64,000 nucleotides of DNA from Lysobacter antibioticus. Lineage in GTDB: Bacteria; Pseudomonadota; Gammaproteobacteria; Xanthomonadales; Xanthomonadaceae. Under the pieces are notes generated by a model. The model saw nothing but the letters and a program-made list of their open reading frames with translations, did no database searches and had not been told where the DNA came from. Both the position numbers and the translations under genes were made by a program. Below are positions 8,217 to 20,271 of this stretch, piece by piece. Numbering within the stretch: position 1 is the stretch's first letter; every line of letters begins with the position of its first letter. Where the stretch lies: NCBI RefSeq assembly GCF_000731095.1, contig NZ_JMTZ01000006.1, forward strand, positions 44,522 to 108,521. Reading direction: 5' to 3'.

Positions 8217-9341
8217 ATGAGGCCAACCGCAATGCGCCACCGGACTTTTACCGCCGCGCCCACCGCTCCGATGCTGTTCGGCGCGGCGCTCATGCTGGTC
8301 CTGACGGCCTGCGGCAACGGCCCACAGGTCGAAGAGTCCCCGCGGCCGGTGCTGGTCGCCCGCCCGGGCGGTGCGGTCAACGGGGTCTCGGCCTTCGCCG
8401 GCGAGGTCCGGGCCCGCGAGGAGAGCCCGCTGTCGTTCCGGGTCGGCGGCAAGCTGATCGAGCGCAAGGTCGACGTCGGCGCCCATGTTGCCGCAGGCCA
8501 GGTGCTGGCGATACTCGACGCCGGCGATCTGGAGGCCCAGGCGCGCGCGGCTCAGGCCCAGCTCGCCGCCGCCGAGGCCGATTACGGCCGCGCCCGTGCC
8601 GACCAGGTGCGTTATTCGCAGCTGGCCAAGGACCAACTGGTCAGCCGTTCGACCCAGGACGCCCAGGACGCCGCGGCCAAAGCTGCGCTCGGCCAGGTCA
8701 ACGCCGCCCGCGCCAACCTCGAGGTCGCGCGCAACCAGTCCGCCTACACCCATCTGCGTGCGCCGAGCGCCGGCGTGATCGCCAGCCGCAGCGCCGAGGC
8801 CGGCCAGGTGGTCGCCGCCGGCCAGCAGGTGTTCGCGCTGGCCGCCGACGGCGCCCGCGAAGTCGCCTTCGCCGTGCCCGAGGGCGCGATCGCGACCTTC
8901 AAGCCGGGCCAGCAGGTCTTGATCGAACTGTGGTCGCAATCCGGCCAGCGCTGGCCGGGCCGGGTCCGCGAAGTGTCGCCGGCGGCCGATCCGGCCTCGC
9001 GCACCTACGCCGCGCGGGTCACCGTCGACGCGCCGGCCGGCACCCTGGAACTGGGCCAGAGCGCGCGCATCTACCTGCCCAACCACGCCGCCAGCGGGCT
9101 CAGCGTGCCGCTCGCGGCCGTGCAGCGCAGCGCCAACGGCACGGCCGTATTCGTCGCCGACCTCAAGAGCGGCACGGTCAAGCTGCGGCCGGTGCAGACG
9201 GGAGCCTACGGCCCCGAGCGGGTGCCGGTGAGTTCGGGCCTGCAGCCCGGCGACTGGATCGTCGCCGCCGGCGGCCACCTGCTGCGCGACGGCCAGAAAG
9301 TGGTCGCCGTCGACCGCGACAACCACCCGGTTGAGCGCTGA
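8217..9341 (+). CDS. RND efflux periplasmic adaptor subunit (lipoprotein)
   Basis: 374 residues. The N-terminus carries a lipoprotein signal with lipobox LTAC (about residues 31-34), predicting an acylated Cys on the inner membrane. Then come the lipoyl halves (GGKLIERKVDVGAHVAAGQ and YTHLRAPSAGVIASRSAEAG), a short alpha-helical hairpin rich in Ala/Gln between them, and the beta-barrel and membrane-proximal domains. This is the membrane-fusion protein linking the permease to a TolC channel. The permease starts 131 bases downstream with a short GC hairpin in between, so this is an adaptor-permease operon without its own outer-membrane factor. Confidence 0.93.
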   Translation: MRPTAMRHRTFTAAPTAPMLFGAALMLVLTACGNGPQVEESPRPVLVARPGGAVNGVSAFAGEVRAREESPLSFRVGGKLIERKVDVGAHVAAGQVLAILDAGDLEAQARAAQAQLAAAEADYGRARADQVRYSQLAKDQLVSRSTQDAQDAAAKAALGQVNAARANLEVARNQSAYTHLRAPSAGVIASRSAEAGQVVAAGQQVFALAADGAREVAFAVPEGAIATFKPGQQVLIELWSQSGQRWPGRVREVSPAADPASRTYAARVTVDAPAGTLELGQSARIYLPNHAASGLSVPLAAVQRSANGTAVFVADLKSGTVKLRPVQTGAYGPERVPVSSGLQPGDWIVAAGGHLLRDGQKVVAVDRDNHPVER

Positions 9342-9416
9342 TCGCTGCGACGTTGAGCGTTAACCGCCTCCGCGACCCCGACCAGGCCGGCCATGCCCTC
9401 GCGCGACCGCCCGCAC

Positions 9417-9453
9417 TCTCACCCCAACCCTGTCCCGCCGCCGGGACAGGGGC
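9417..9453 (+). repeat. GC hairpin between adaptor and permease genes
   Basis: This CTCTCACCCCAACCCTGTCCC-type stretch contains the inverted repeat CTGTCCC/GGGACAG. It belongs to a family of intergenic hairpins that also occurs at 12646-12681, 62019-62057 and 62151-62177. It has no T-run and probably does not stop transcription; it may stabilise or process the mRNA. Confidence 0.5.
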
Positions 9454-9472
9454 CTACGAAGTGAGCTGATCC

Positions 9473-12400
9473 ATGCGCTTCAATCTTTCCGAATGGGCCC
9501 TGCGCCATCGCAGCCTGATCGTCTACGCCATGCTGGTGCTGGCTATCGCCGGTGCGATGTCCTACCTGCGCCTGGGCCGCAGCGAGGACCCGGCCTTCAC
9601 CTTCAAGGTGATGGTGGTGCGCACCCTGTGGCCCGGCGCGACCGCAGAGGAAGTCTCGCGCCAGGTCACCGAGCGCATCGAGAAGAAACTCATGGAGACC
9701 GGCGAGTACGAGTTCATCCGCTCGTACTCGCGCGCCGGCGAATCGCAGGTGATCTTCGCCGCGCGCGATTCGATGCGCTCCAGCGAGATCGGGCCGTTGT
9801 GGTACCAGGTGCGCAAGAAGATCGGCGACATCCGTCCGACCTTGCCCAGCGACGTGGTCGGCCCGTTCTTCAACGACGAATTCGGCGACACCTTCGGCAA
9901 CATCTACGCGCTGACCGGCGAGGGCTTCGACTACGCCGTGCTGAAGGACTACGCCGAGCGCGTGCAACTGGCGCTGCAAAGCCAGACCGACGTCGGCAAG
10001 ATCGAACTGATCGGCGTGCAGGACGAAAAGATCTGGGTCGAGCTGTCCAACGTGAAGCTATCGACCCTGGGCGTGCCGGCGCAGGCGGTGCAGGAAGCGC
10101 TGAATCAGCAGAACGCGTTGGCCCCGGCCGGTTTCTTCGAGACCCCGACCAGCCGGGTGCCCTTGCGCGTCGGCGGCCAGTTCACCTCGGTCGAACAGAT
10201 CCGCGAGTTCCCGATCCGCGTCGGCGACCGCACCTTCCGCCTGGCCGACGTGGCCGACGTACGTCGCGGCTTCTCCGACCCGCCGCAGCCGCGCATGCGC
10301 TTCATGGGCCAGGACGCGATCGGCATCGGCGTGTCGATGAAGCAGGGCGGCGACATCCTGCAGCTCGGCAAGACCCTGGAATCGGAATTCGCGCGGCTGC
10401 AGAAAACGCTGCCGGCCGGCATGGAACTGCGCAAGGTCGCCGACCAGCCCGCCGCGGTCGAGGAATCGGTCGGCGAGTTCGTGCGCGTGCTCGCCGAGGC
10501 GGTCGCGATCGTGTTGCTGGTGAGCTTCTTCTCGCTCGGCCTGCGCACCGGACTGGTGGTGGCGCTGTCGATTCCGCTGGTGCTGGCGATGACCTTCGCG
10601 GTCATGGATTTCTTCGGCGTCGGCCTGCACAAGATTTCGCTGGGCGCGCTGGTGTTGGCGCTCGGCCTGCTGGTCGACGACGCGATCATCGCGGTGGAGA
10701 TGATGGCGATCAAGATGGAGCAGGGCTTCGACCGCCTGCGCGCCGCCGCGTTCGCCTGGGACAGCACCGCCTTCCCGATGCTGACCGGCACCCTGGTCAC
10801 CGCGGCCGGCTTCCTGCCGATCGCGACCGCCGCCTCGAGCACCGGCGAATACACCCGATCCTTGTTCCAGGTGGTGACCATCGCCTTGCTGGTGTCGTGG
10901 ATCGCCGCGGTCGCCTTCATTCCCTTCCTCGGCGACAAACTGCTGCCCGACTACGGCCACGCTGCGGCGCCGCCGAAGCCCGGTTCGCTGGCCGCGCGCT
11001 GGCACGACGCGCGGGTGGCCTGGGCCGAGCGCCTGCCGATGTTCGCCAGCGTGATCGCGCCGAAGCCGCCGATCGACGGCCACGCCCACGATCCCTATGA
11101 GTCCAAGTTCTACGTGCGATTCCGCGGCTGGGTGACCTGGTGCGTGCGCCGGCGCTGGCTGGTGATCGGCATCACCGTCGGCGCCTTCCTGCTGTCGGTG
11201 TTCATGTTCCGCTTCGTGCCGCAGCAGTTCTTCCCGGACTCGGTGCGCCCGGAGCTGATGGTCGACATGGAGCTGGCCGAAGGCAGTTCGCTGCGCCAGA
11301 CCGGCGAACAGGTCCAGCGCCTGGAAGCCATGCTCAAGCAGCGCAAGGACCTGGCCAACTACGTGTCCTACGTCGGCACCGGCTCGCCGCGCTTCTACCT
11401 GCCGCTCGACCAACAGCTGCCGGCGGCGAACTTCGCCCAGTTCGTGCTGATGCCGAAGGACTTGCAGGCCCGTGAAACCCTGCGCACCTGGATCATCCAG
11501 GACGTGGCGCCGCGCTTCCCCGAACTGCAGTTGCGGGTGACGCGACTGGAGAACGGCCCGCCGGTCGGTTATCCGGTGCAGTTCCGCGTGTCCGGCGAGC
11601 ACATCGACCAGGTGCGCAAGATCGCCAACCAGGTGCGCGAGAAGATCCGCGCCAACCCGCACGTGGCCAACGTCAATCTCGACTGGGACGAGCCGAGCAA
11701 GGTCGTCCGTCTGCAGGTCGACCAGGAGCGCGCGCGTGCGCTCGGCATCAGCTCGGCCCAGCTGTCGCAGTTCCTGTCGAGTTCGCTGTCGGGCTCGCAC
11801 ATCAGCACCTACCGCGAAAGCAACGAGCTGATCGAGATGCTGCTGCGCGGCCCCGACCAGGAGCGCCTGCAGCTCGACATGCTCGGCAGCCTGATGGTGC
11901 CGACCGGCAACAACCGCAGCGTGCCGCTGACCCAGATCGCCACCCTCGAGTACGGATTCGAGGAAGGCATCATCTGGCATCGCGACCGCCTGCCGACCAT
12001 GACCGTGCGCGCCGACATCTACGACGGCACCCAGCCTTCGAGCGTGATGGCGCAGATTTCGCCGACCCTGGACGGACTGCGCGCCAAGCTGCCGTACGGC
12101 TATTCGATCGACATCGGCGGCAGCGTCGAGGACTCGGCGCGCGGGCAGAAGTCGATCAACGCCGGCATGCCGCTGTTCCTGTTCGCGGTGTTCACCCTGT
12201 TGATGGTGCAACTGCGCAGCTTCTCGCGCAGCTTCATGGTGCTGTTGACCGCGCCGCTGGGCCTGATCGGCGTGACCCTGTTCCTGCTGGTGTTCCGGGT
12301 GCCGTTCGGCTTCGTCGCGATGCTCGGCACGATCGCGCTGGCCGGCATGATCATGCGCAACTCGGTGATCCTGGTCGACCAGATCGAACAGGATCGCAGC

Positions 12401-12637
12401 GAAGGGCACGAGCCCTGGAAGGCCATCGTCGATGCGACCGTGCGGCGATTCCGCCCGATCGTGTTGACCGCGCTGGCGGCGATCCTGGCGATGATTCCGC
12501 TGTCGCGCAGCGCTTTCTTCGGTCCGATGGCGGTGGCGATCATGGGCGGCCTGATGGTCGCGACCGCGCTGACCTTGTTGTTCCTGCCGGCGCTGTACGC
12601 GGCGTGGTTCCGGATCAAGGTGCCGAACGAGGCGTGA
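9473..12637 (+). CDS. RND efflux transporter permease (AcrB/HAE1-like)
   Basis: 1054 residues, the typical size of a proton-driven RND drug pump. TM1 is near residues 14-32, two large periplasmic loops follow TM1 and TM7, and there are about 12 helices in all. The motif LVLALGLLVDDAIIAVEMM with its paired Asp in TM4 is the proton-relay region. The second half ends with TLLFLPALYAAWFRIKVP. The protein sits in the inner membrane and exports hydrophobic or amphipathic compounds with the upstream adaptor. SLGLRTGLVVALSIPLVLAM and the overall sequence are closer to the adaptor-linked VexF/MexK-like group than to AcrB itself, but the substrate is not predictable. Confidence 0.93.
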   Translation: MRFNLSEWALRHRSLIVYAMLVLAIAGAMSYLRLGRSEDPAFTFKVMVVRTLWPGATAEEVSRQVTERIEKKLMETGEYEFIRSYSRAGESQVIFAARDSMRSSEIGPLWYQVRKKIGDIRPTLPSDVVGPFFNDEFGDTFGNIYALTGEGFDYAVLKDYAERVQLALQSQTDVGKIELIGVQDEKIWVELSNVKLSTLGVPAQAVQEALNQQNALAPAGFFETPTSRVPLRVGGQFTSVEQIREFPIRVGDRTFRLADVADVRRGFSDPPQPRMRFMGQDAIGIGVSMKQGGDILQLGKTLESEFARLQKTLPAGMELRKVADQPAAVEESVGEFVRVLAEAVAIVLLVSFFSLGLRTGLVVALSIPLVLAMTFAVMDFFGVGLHKISLGALVLALGLLVDDAIIAVEMMAIKMEQGFDRLRAAAFAWDSTAFPMLTGTLVTAAGFLPIATAASSTGEYTRSLFQVVTIALLVSWIAAVAFIPFLGDKLLPDYGHAAAPPKPGSLAARWHDARVAWAERLPMFASVIAPKPPIDGHAHDPYESKFYVRFRGWVTWCVRRRWLVIGITVGAFLLSVFMFRFVPQQFFPDSVRPELMVDMELAEGSSLRQTGEQVQRLEAMLKQRKDLANYVSYVGTGSPRFYLPLDQQLPAANFAQFVLMPKDLQARETLRTWIIQDVAPRFPELQLRVTRLENGPPVGYPVQFRVSGEHIDQVRKIANQVREKIRANPHVANVNLDWDEPSKVVRLQVDQERARALGISSAQLSQFLSSSLSGSHISTYRESNELIEMLLRGPDQERLQLDMLGSLMVPTGNNRSVPLTQIATLEYGFEEGIIWHRDRLPTMTVRADIYDGTQPSSVMAQISPTLDGLRAKLPYGYSIDIGGSVEDSARGQKSINAGMPLFLFAVFTLLMVQLRSFSRSFMVLLTAPLGLIGVTLFLLVFRVPFGFVAMLGTIALAGMIMRNSVILVDQIEQDRSEGHEPWKAIVDATVRRFRPIVLTALAAILAMIPLSRSAFFGPMAVAIMGGLMVATALTLLFLPALYAAWFRIKVPNEA

Positions 12638-12645
12638 GACCTGCC

Positions 12646-12681
12646 CTCACCCCAACCCCTCTCCCATGAATGGCAGAGGGG
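12646..12681 (+). repeat. GC hairpin after the RND operon
   Basis: CCCTCACCCCAACCCCTCT is followed by an inverted AGAGGGG (arms 12656-12662 and 12675-12681). It lies between the convergent RND permease and glpK and belongs to the same hairpin family as 9417-9453. It may act as a weak terminator or mRNA stabiliser. Confidence 0.5.
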
Positions 12682-12702
12682 CCAAGGCAGAGCCGTATTG
12701 CC

Positions 12703-14393
<1,691 letters not shown>

Positions 14394-15113
14394 TCAACCG
14401 TAAACCGCCTGGAACGCAAAGGCGCCGAGTAAGGCGCCGATCACCGGCGCGACCACCGGCACCCAGGCATAGCCCCAGTCGGAGCCGCCCTTGCCGGCAA
14501 TGGGCAACAGCGCATGGGCGATGCGCGGGCCGAGGTCGCGCGCCGGATTGATCGCATAACCGGTCGGTCCGCCAAGCGACATGCCGACCACCACCACCAG
14601 CAATCCGACGCCGAGTGGGCCCATGCCGGGCGCGAGCGTGTTGGCGCCGATCGCGAGCGCGCCGAAGGTCAGGGCGAAGGTGCCGATCGTTTCGGTCAAC
14701 AGGTTGGCCTTGGTGTCGCGCACCGCCGGTGCGGTGCAGAAGATCGCGAGTTTGGCCGCCGGGTCGTCGCTGATCCGCCAATGGGCGAGATAGGCCAGCC
14801 ACACCAGCACCGCGCCGGCGAAGGCGCCGGCGATCTGCGCGGCGATGTAGCCCGGCACCACTGCCCACGAGAGCTTGCCGATGCTCGCCAGGGCGATGGT
14901 CAGCGCGGGATTCATGATCGCGCCGCTGGTCGGTCCGGCGATGAAGATGCCGATCAGCACCGCCAGGCCCCAGGCCGCGGTGATCACGCCCCAGCCGGCG
15001 CCTTGCGCCTTCGACCGATTGAGCAGTGCGCCGGCGACCACGCCGTTGCCGAGCAGGATCAACATGCCGGTGGCGATGAACTCGCTAAGGTATTGCGACA
15101 TCGGTGTGACCAT
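14394..15113 (-). CDS. glpF: Glycerol uptake facilitator / aquaglyceroporin (MIP family)
   Basis: 239 residues and six hydrophobic helices. The two half-helix pore motifs are both present: GAIMNPALTIALAS and GYAINPARDLGPR. The Asp directly after the second NPAR is the residue that marks glycerol-conducting channels rather than strict water channels. It lets glycerol cross the inner membrane for phosphorylation by GlpK. The start may be Met-5 (MSQYLSEF, at 15101), which begins the conserved sequence. It lies 63 bases after glpD on the same strand. Confidence 0.92.
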   Translation of the reverse strand: MVTPMSQYLSEFIATGMLILLGNGVVAGALLNRSKAQGAGWGVITAAWGLAVLIGIFIAGPTSGAIMNPALTIALASIGKLSWAVVPGYIAAQIAGAFAGAVLVWLAYLAHWRISDDPAAKLAIFCTAPAVRDTKANLLTETIGTFALTFGALAIGANTLAPGMGPLGVGLLVVVVGMSLGGPTGYAINPARDLGPRIAHALLPIAGKGGSDWGYAWVPVVAPVIGALLGAFAFQAVYG

Positions 15114-15176
15114 TGCGATGACTCTCCTGATGCTGGGCTGTCGCTGGTGGTGTCGTCCTGTTCGCTGGCCGTTGCC

Positions 15177-16748
15177 TTAGGTGCCGGCGACGCGGCGGGC
15201 GAGGTAATCCTGCAATCTCCGATGCCCCGCCGCATCGATGCGCAGCCCGAGCTTCGAGCGCCGCCACAGAATGTCGTCGGCGCTGCGCGCCCACTCGCAA
15301 TCGATCAGGTAATCGACCTCGGCCGTGTACAGGTCGGCGCCGAAACATTCGCCCAGCTCTTCCAGATGCGAGCAGCTCTCGACGATGCGCAGCGCCCGGC
15401 TGCCGTAGTTGCGGCACAGGCGCAGGGCCAGCGCGTCCGGCAGCCACGGCCGGCGCAGGCCGAAGTCTTCGTGGAAGGCGTCGAAATCGGCATCGGGCAG
15501 ATCGCCGCCCGGCAACGGCGCGGTGCCGGTCCAGGCCGGACGCAGTCCGCCGAACAGCGGTGCGAGCCGGTCGCAGGCTTCCTCGGCCAGCTTGCGCGCG
15601 GTGGTCAGTTTGCCGCCGAACACGTTGAGCAGCGGCGCGCCTTCGCGGTCGAGGGTGAGCAGGTAATCGCGGGTGATTTCCGAGGCGGCGTCGCTTTCGT
15701 CGTCGAGCAGGGGCCGCACGCCGCTGTAGGTCCAGACCACATCGCTCGCTTGGATGGCGCGCTTGAAATAGCGCGAGGCGGCCTCGCACAGGTATTGGGT
15801 TTCGGCCTCGTCGATGTGCGGCGCCGAAGGATCAGCGCGGTAGTCGACGTCGGTGGTGCCGATCAGGGTGTAGTCGTGTTCGTAGGGGATCGCGAACACG
15901 ATGCGGCGATCGGGTTGTTGGAAGATGTAGGCGTGATCGTGTTCGAACAGCCGCGCAACGACGATGTGGCTGCCCTTGATCAGGCGCAGGTTGTGCCGGT
16001 GCGGCACCTGCGCGACTTCGTCGAGGAAGCGTACCGCCCACGGGCCGGTGGCATTGATCAGGACGCGCGCGCGCACTCGCCGCGACACGCCGTCGGCACT
16101 GCGCAGCTGCACGTCCCAGGCCTCGGCGCCGCGCTGCGCCGCGACGCAGGCGGTGCGGGTCAGCACGGTCGCGCCGCGTTCGGCCGCATCCATCGCATTG
16201 AGCACCGCCAGGCGCGCGTCCTGCACCCAGGCGTCGGAGTAGACGAAGCCGTGGACGAAGTCGTCGCGCAACGGCCGCCCGGTGATGTGCTTGCGCAGAT
16301 TGACGGAGCGCGAACCGGGCAGTCCGCGTCCACGCCGGCCGCCGAGCCGGTCGTACAGAAACAGGCCGATGCGAATCATCCAGGCCGGGCGCAGATGCGG
16401 TTGATGCGGCAGGACGAAGCGCAGCGGCCAGATGATGTGCGGCGCCATGCGCAACAGGCGCTTGCGTTCGGCCAGGGCCTTGCCGACCAGGGCGAACTCG
16501 AACTGTTCGAGATAGCGCAGGCCACCGTGGATCAGCTTGGTGCTGGCGCTGGAGGTGTGCGAGGCGATGTCGTCGCGTTCGCACAGCAGCACCGACAAGC
16601 CGCGGCCGGCGGCGTCGCGGGCGATGGCGACGCCGTTGATGCCGCCGCCGACGACCAACAGATCGACGTCGGGCAGGACGGCATCGGACGGGTTCGCGAC
16701 GGGCGATTCGTGGGCGGGTCGGTCGGGAGAGGATGCGGGTTCGGTCAT
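15177..16748 (-). CDS. glpD: Aerobic glycerol-3-phosphate dehydrogenase
   Basis: 523 residues; a membrane-associated flavoenzyme that oxidises glycerol 3-phosphate to dihydroxyacetone phosphate and passes electrons to quinone. The FAD dinucleotide motif LLVVGGGINGVAIARDAAGR (about residues 30-49) is followed by LLCERDDIASHTSSASTKLI and HGGLRYLEQFEF, the GlpD signatures. A non-conserved tail of about 27 residues rich in Ser, Pro and Asp precedes the FAD motif, so the true start could be slightly inside. It heads the glpD-glpF-glpK group. Confidence 0.95.
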   Translation of the reverse strand: MTEPASSPDRPAHESPVANPSDAVLPDVDLLVVGGGINGVAIARDAAGRGLSVLLCERDDIASHTSSASTKLIHGGLRYLEQFEFALVGKALAERKRLLRMAPHIIWPLRFVLPHQPHLRPAWMIRIGLFLYDRLGGRRGRGLPGSRSVNLRKHITGRPLRDDFVHGFVYSDAWVQDARLAVLNAMDAAERGATVLTRTACVAAQRGAEAWDVQLRSADGVSRRVRARVLINATGPWAVRFLDEVAQVPHRHNLRLIKGSHIVVARLFEHDHAYIFQQPDRRIVFAIPYEHDYTLIGTTDVDYRADPSAPHIDEAETQYLCEAASRYFKRAIQASDVVWTYSGVRPLLDDESDAASEITRDYLLTLDREGAPLLNVFGGKLTTARKLAEEACDRLAPLFGGLRPAWTGTAPLPGGDLPDADFDAFHEDFGLRRPWLPDALALRLCRNYGSRALRIVESCSHLEELGECFGADLYTAEVDYLIDCEWARSADDILWRRSKLGLRIDAAGHRRLQDYLARRVAGT

Positions 16749-16887
16749 GCGCTCTCGCGAATGCTGCGGGCCGCGGCGTCGACCCAGGACACGTCAGGAT
16801 GATGGCATACGGTGACGAATCGATTGTGGCCGGGGTTCACATCAACGACGGGTGACGGCGGTGTTGCGGTGCGGCCGGGCGAAGGGC

Positions 16888-16915
16888 AAAAAAAACCCGA
16901 TGCACGAGCATCGGG
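16888..16915 (-). terminator. Rho-independent terminator ending the ilv-leu cluster
   Basis: Inverted repeat CCCGATGC (16896-16903), ACGA loop, GCATCGGG (16908-16915), preceded on the plus strand by eight As (16888-16895). On the minus strand this is an 8-bp stem with a tetraloop followed by a U8 run, 98 bases past the leuB stop. It is the only strong terminator found between the ilv attenuator and leuB. Confidence 0.92.
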
Positions 16916-17013
16916 CTAGGAGTTACCAGAACTTTGGAGAGAGCGGTCTTGCGCTTGTCGCAGGCCGCCGGGGCGGCCTGCGGTGGATGGAGCTAGCCAG
17001 ATGGAGCCAGGCG

Positions 17014-18102
17014 TCAGTCGCGCAGTTCGGGGATGTGACAGGGCAGTTCGAGTTGCGCCAGCACCGCGTCGGTGACCGCACGGGTGCCGACGGCTTGGCC
17101 GGCCGGGGCGAGGTCGGCGGTCAGCACGCCGGCTTCGAGCACCGCTGCGACCGCCTGCTCGATGCACTCGGCCTCCGCATTCAGGCCCAGCGAATGACGC
17201 AGCAACAGCGCTGCGCTGAGGATGGTGCCGCAGGGGTTGGCGATGCCGCGGCCGGCGATGTCGGGCGCCGAGCCATGGATCGGCTCGTACAGACCGACCT
17301 TGCCTTCGCCGAGCGAGGCCGACGGCAGCAGGCCCAGCGAGCCGGCCAGCATCGAGGCCTCGTCGGTGAGGATGTCGCCGAACATGTTTTCGGTGACGAT
17401 GACGTCGAACGCGCGCGGCTTGGCGATCAGATGCATCGCCATCGAATCGACCAGTTGATGTTCCAGGGTGATGTCGGGGAACTCGTCGCGGGCGACGCGG
17501 CTGGCGACTTCGCGCCACAGCCGCGAGGTTTCCAGCACATTGGCCTTGTCGACCGAGACCACGTGCTGGCGGCGGCCGCGGGCGAGCTGGCAGGCGCGGC
17601 GCACGACGCGTTCGATTTCCTCGACGCTGTATTCGCACAGGTCGCTGGCGCTGGTCTCGCTGCGTTGCTTCTGGCCGAAATAGATGCCGCCGGTGAGCTC
17701 GCGCACCACGATCATGTCGACGCCGGCCAGCAGATGCGGCTTGATCGGCGAAGCGCCGAGGGTGGCCGAGTGCGGCTGCACCGGGCGCAGGTTGGCGTAC
17801 AGGCCCAGGCCCTTGCGCAGCGCCAGCAGGCCCTGTTCGGGACGCACTTTCGCCTTCGGGTCCGACCACTTGGGGCCGCCGACCGCGCCGAGCAGCACCG
17901 CATCGGCGCGTTGGCAGGCGCTCAGGGTCGCGGCCGGCAAGGGCTCGCCGCTGGCGTCGATGGCGGCGCCGCCGATCAGGTGCTCGTTGAGGATGAACTG
18001 ATGGCCGTAGCGGCGGCCGACCGCGCGCAGCACTTCGACCGCGGCGGCGGTGACTTCCGGACCGATGCCGTCGCCCGGCAGAACGACGATGTCAGCGCGC
18101 AT
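17014..18102 (-). CDS. leuB: 3-isopropylmalate dehydrogenase
   Basis: 362 residues. It oxidatively decarboxylates 3-isopropylmalate with NAD, the third step of leucine synthesis. Family signatures are [12 protein letters not shown] near the start, GAVGGPKW, and [27 protein letters not shown] in the C-terminal half, with the Asp residues that bind the metal. It overlaps the end of leuD by 11 bases, so translation is coupled. It is the last gene of the long minus-strand cluster and is followed by a strong terminator. Confidence 0.96.
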   Translation of the reverse strand: MRADIVVLPGDGIGPEVTAAAVEVLRAVGRRYGHQFILNEHLIGGAAIDASGEPLPAATLSACQRADAVLLGAVGGPKWSDPKAKVRPEQGLLALRKGLGLYANLRPVQPHSATLGASPIKPHLLAGVDMIVVRELTGGIYFGQKQRSETSASDLCEYSVEEIERVVRRACQLARGRRQHVVSVDKANVLETSRLWREVASRVARDEFPDITLEHQLVDSMAMHLIAKPRAFDVIVTENMFGDILTDEASMLAGSLGLLPSASLGEGKVGLYEPIHGSAPDIAGRGIANPCGTILSAALLLRHSLGLNAEAECIEQAVAAVLEAGVLTADLAPAGQAVGTRAVTDAVLAQLELPCHIPELRD

Positions 18103-18748
18103 GTTGATTCTCCTGGCGAGGGTTCAGCGCCGTCGCGCGGCGCTGTTCGTATTGGTTGATGGTGTCGAGTTGGCGCAGCAGATAACCGAGCTGGTCCACG
18201 CCTTCGATCAGACAGGTCTGGGCGAAGGCGTCGAGGGGGAACTCGATCGCGCGGCCGTCGGGCAGGTGCAGGCGGCGTGTGCGTACGTCGATGCGCAGCT
18301 CGATGCCGGGCTGTTCGAGCAGTTCGTCCAGCAGTTCCTGCGACACCACGATCGGCAGCAGGCCGTTCTTGAGCGAGTTGCTGCGGAAGATGTCGGCGAT
18401 CTCGCTGCTGATGACCGCGCGCAGACCCAGGTCGGTCAGCGCCCACGGCGCGTGTTCGCGCGAGGAGCCGCAGCCGAAGTTGCGGCCGGCGACCAGGATC
18501 GCGGCACCGGCGTTCTCCGGACGGTTGAACACGAACTCCGGGTTCGGCGAGCCGTCCGGCAATGCGCGCCAATCGTTGAAGGCGAACCGGCCCAGGCCCT
18601 TGCGCTCGGTGGTGGTGAGAAAACGCGCGGGGATGATCTGGTCGGTGTCGATATTGCGTTCGCGCAGCACCACGGTGCGCGCGATCAACTCGACGAAGCC
18701 GTCGCCGGACTGCGGCGCGGCGTGGTTGGGGGACTGGGACGCGGACAT
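18092..18748 (-). CDS. leuD: 3-isopropylmalate dehydratase small subunit
   Basis: 218 residues; the swivel subunit that pairs with LeuC to isomerise 2-isopropylmalate. Diagnostic sequences are [13 protein letters not shown] and [17 protein letters not shown], which close the active site. The frame is open further upstream inside leuC, but the Met at 18748 is used because the leuC stop and this start share one base (TAATG), a classic coupling. About 18 residues rich in Ser, Gln and Pro precede the conserved region. Confidence 0.96.
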   Translation of the reverse strand: MSASQSPNHAAPQSGDGFVELIARTVVLRERNIDTDQIIPARFLTTTERKGLGRFAFNDWRALPDGSPNPEFVFNRPENAGAAILVAGRNFGCGSSREHAPWALTDLGLRAVISSEIADIFRSNSLKNGLLPIVVSQELLDELLEQPGIELRIDVRTRRLHLPDGRAIEFPLDAFAQTCLIEGVDQLGYLLRQLDTINQYEQRRATALNPRQENQHAR

Positions 18749-20181
18749 TACGCGACCTCCTTCACGGCAGTGAGATAAGGACGCGGGTCGGTGACGTGGC
18801 CGGCTATGGCGCAGGCGGCGGCGGTCAGCGGCGAGGCCAGCAGGGTGCGCGAGCCCTTGCCCTGGCGGCCCTCGAAATTGCGGTTGCTGGTCGACACCGC
18901 GAGCTGGCCGGGACCGACCAGGTCGCCGTTCATGGCGATGCACATCGAGCAGCCCGGCTCGCGCCATTCGGCGCCGGCCTCGCGCACGATGCGGTCGATG
19001 CCTTCGGCTTCGGCGTCGCGCTTGACTTGCTCCGAGCCCGGCACCACCAGCATGCGCACGCGCGGATGGATGTGGCGGCCGCGCAGCACCTCGGCGGCTT
19101 CGCGCAGGTCCGACAAGCGCGAGTTGGTGCAACTGCCGACGAAGACCACGTCGACCGGCCGGCCGGCCATCGCCGCGCCGCCGTCGAAGCCCATGTAGGC
19201 CAGGGCCTTGGCTTCGTCGGTATCGCGCGCCTGCGGCAGGTGCGCATCGATCGCCGCGACCTGGCCGGGGTGGGTGCCCCAGGTCAGGGTCGGCTTGATC
19301 GCGCTGGCGTCGATATGCACTTCGCGATCGAATACCGCGCCGTCGTCGGTCTTGTAGGCGCTCCAGCGTTCGACGGCGCGATCGAAGTCGGCGCCGCGCG
19401 GCGCGCGCGGGGTCGCGGCGAGGTAATCGAAGGTGGTCTGGTCGGGCGCGATCAGGCCGGCGCGCGCGCCGGCTTCGATCGACATGTTGCACACGGTCAT
19501 GCGCTGGTCCATCGACAGCGCGCGGATGGTCGAGCCGCGGTATTCGATGACCTGGCCGGTGCCGCCGTTGACGCCGATCTCGCCGATGACGTGCAAGATC
19601 AGGTCCTTGGCGCCGACACCCGGCGCCAGCTCGCCCTCGACGTTGATCGCCAGGGTCTTGGGCTTGCGTTGCAGCAGGCACTGGGTGGCCAGGACGTGGC
19701 CGACCTCGCTGGTGCCGATGCCGAAGGCGAGCGCTCCGAAGGCGCCGTGAGTGGCGGTGTGGCTGTCGCCGCAGACGATGGTCATGCCGGGCTGGGTCAG
19801 GCCGAGCTCCGGGCCGATCACGTGGACGATGCCGCGGTAGGCGCTGTCGAAATCGAACAGCTCGACGCCGTGGCGCGCGCAGTTGCGGCGCAGGGTGTCG
19901 ACCTGGCTCTCGGCCTCGGCGGTGAAATAGGGCAGGCGGCCGTCGGCGCCGGCCGGCAGGGTCGGGGTGGAGTGGTCGAGCGTGCCCTTGGTCAGGTCCG
20001 GGCGGCGCGGCGCGAGCCCGCGCGATTCGAGTTCGGCGAACGCCTGCGGTGAGGTGACTTCGTGGATCAGGTGCAGGTCGATGTAGAGGACCGCGGGCAC
20101 GGCATCGCTTTCGGGCGATACCAGGTGCGCGTCCCACAGTTTGTCGAACAAGGTGCTGGGAGGAGCCGAGGTGGTAGTCAT
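18748..20181 (-). CDS. leuC: 3-isopropylmalate dehydratase large subunit (4Fe-4S aconitase family)
   Basis: 477 residues, family length. The 4Fe-4S ligands are visible in [18 protein letters not shown] and in [11 protein letters not shown] (CxxC). [20 protein letters not shown] is the other aconitase-family signature. With LeuD it converts 2-isopropylmalate to 3-isopropylmalate in the cytoplasm. It starts 213 bases after leuA; this gap holds a REP-like doublet but no U-tailed terminator, so leuCDB probably remains part of the same transcript, perhaps at altered level. Confidence 0.96.
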   Translation of the reverse strand: MTTTSAPPSTLFDKLWDAHLVSPESDAVPAVLYIDLHLIHEVTSPQAFAELESRGLAPRRPDLTKGTLDHSTPTLPAGADGRLPYFTAEAESQVDTLRRNCARHGVELFDFDSAYRGIVHVIGPELGLTQPGMTIVCGDSHTATHGAFGALAFGIGTSEVGHVLATQCLLQRKPKTLAINVEGELAPGVGAKDLILHVIGEIGVNGGTGQVIEYRGSTIRALSMDQRMTVCNMSIEAGARAGLIAPDQTTFDYLAATPRAPRGADFDRAVERWSAYKTDDGAVFDREVHIDASAIKPTLTWGTHPGQVAAIDAHLPQARDTDEAKALAYMGFDGGAAMAGRPVDVVFVGSCTNSRLSDLREAAEVLRGRHIHPRVRMLVVPGSEQVKRDAEAEGIDRIVREAGAEWREPGCSMCIAMNGDLVGPGQLAVSTSNRNFEGRQGKGSRTLLASPLTAAACAIAGHVTDPRPYLTAVKEVA

Positions 20182-20271
20182 GGAGTCCGGTGTTCTGTCT
20201 GGCTGCTATGGCTGGAGTGGTTCGTAGTGGCGCCGGAGTTCGGTGGTTTCGTCCCTAGCCGAGTCTTTCGG

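Noticed and set aside
10058..12409. 783-codon minus-strand frame under the RND permease
   Set aside because: His/Gln/Arg-rich composition typical of an antisense frame; the plus-strand protein is an unmistakable permease.
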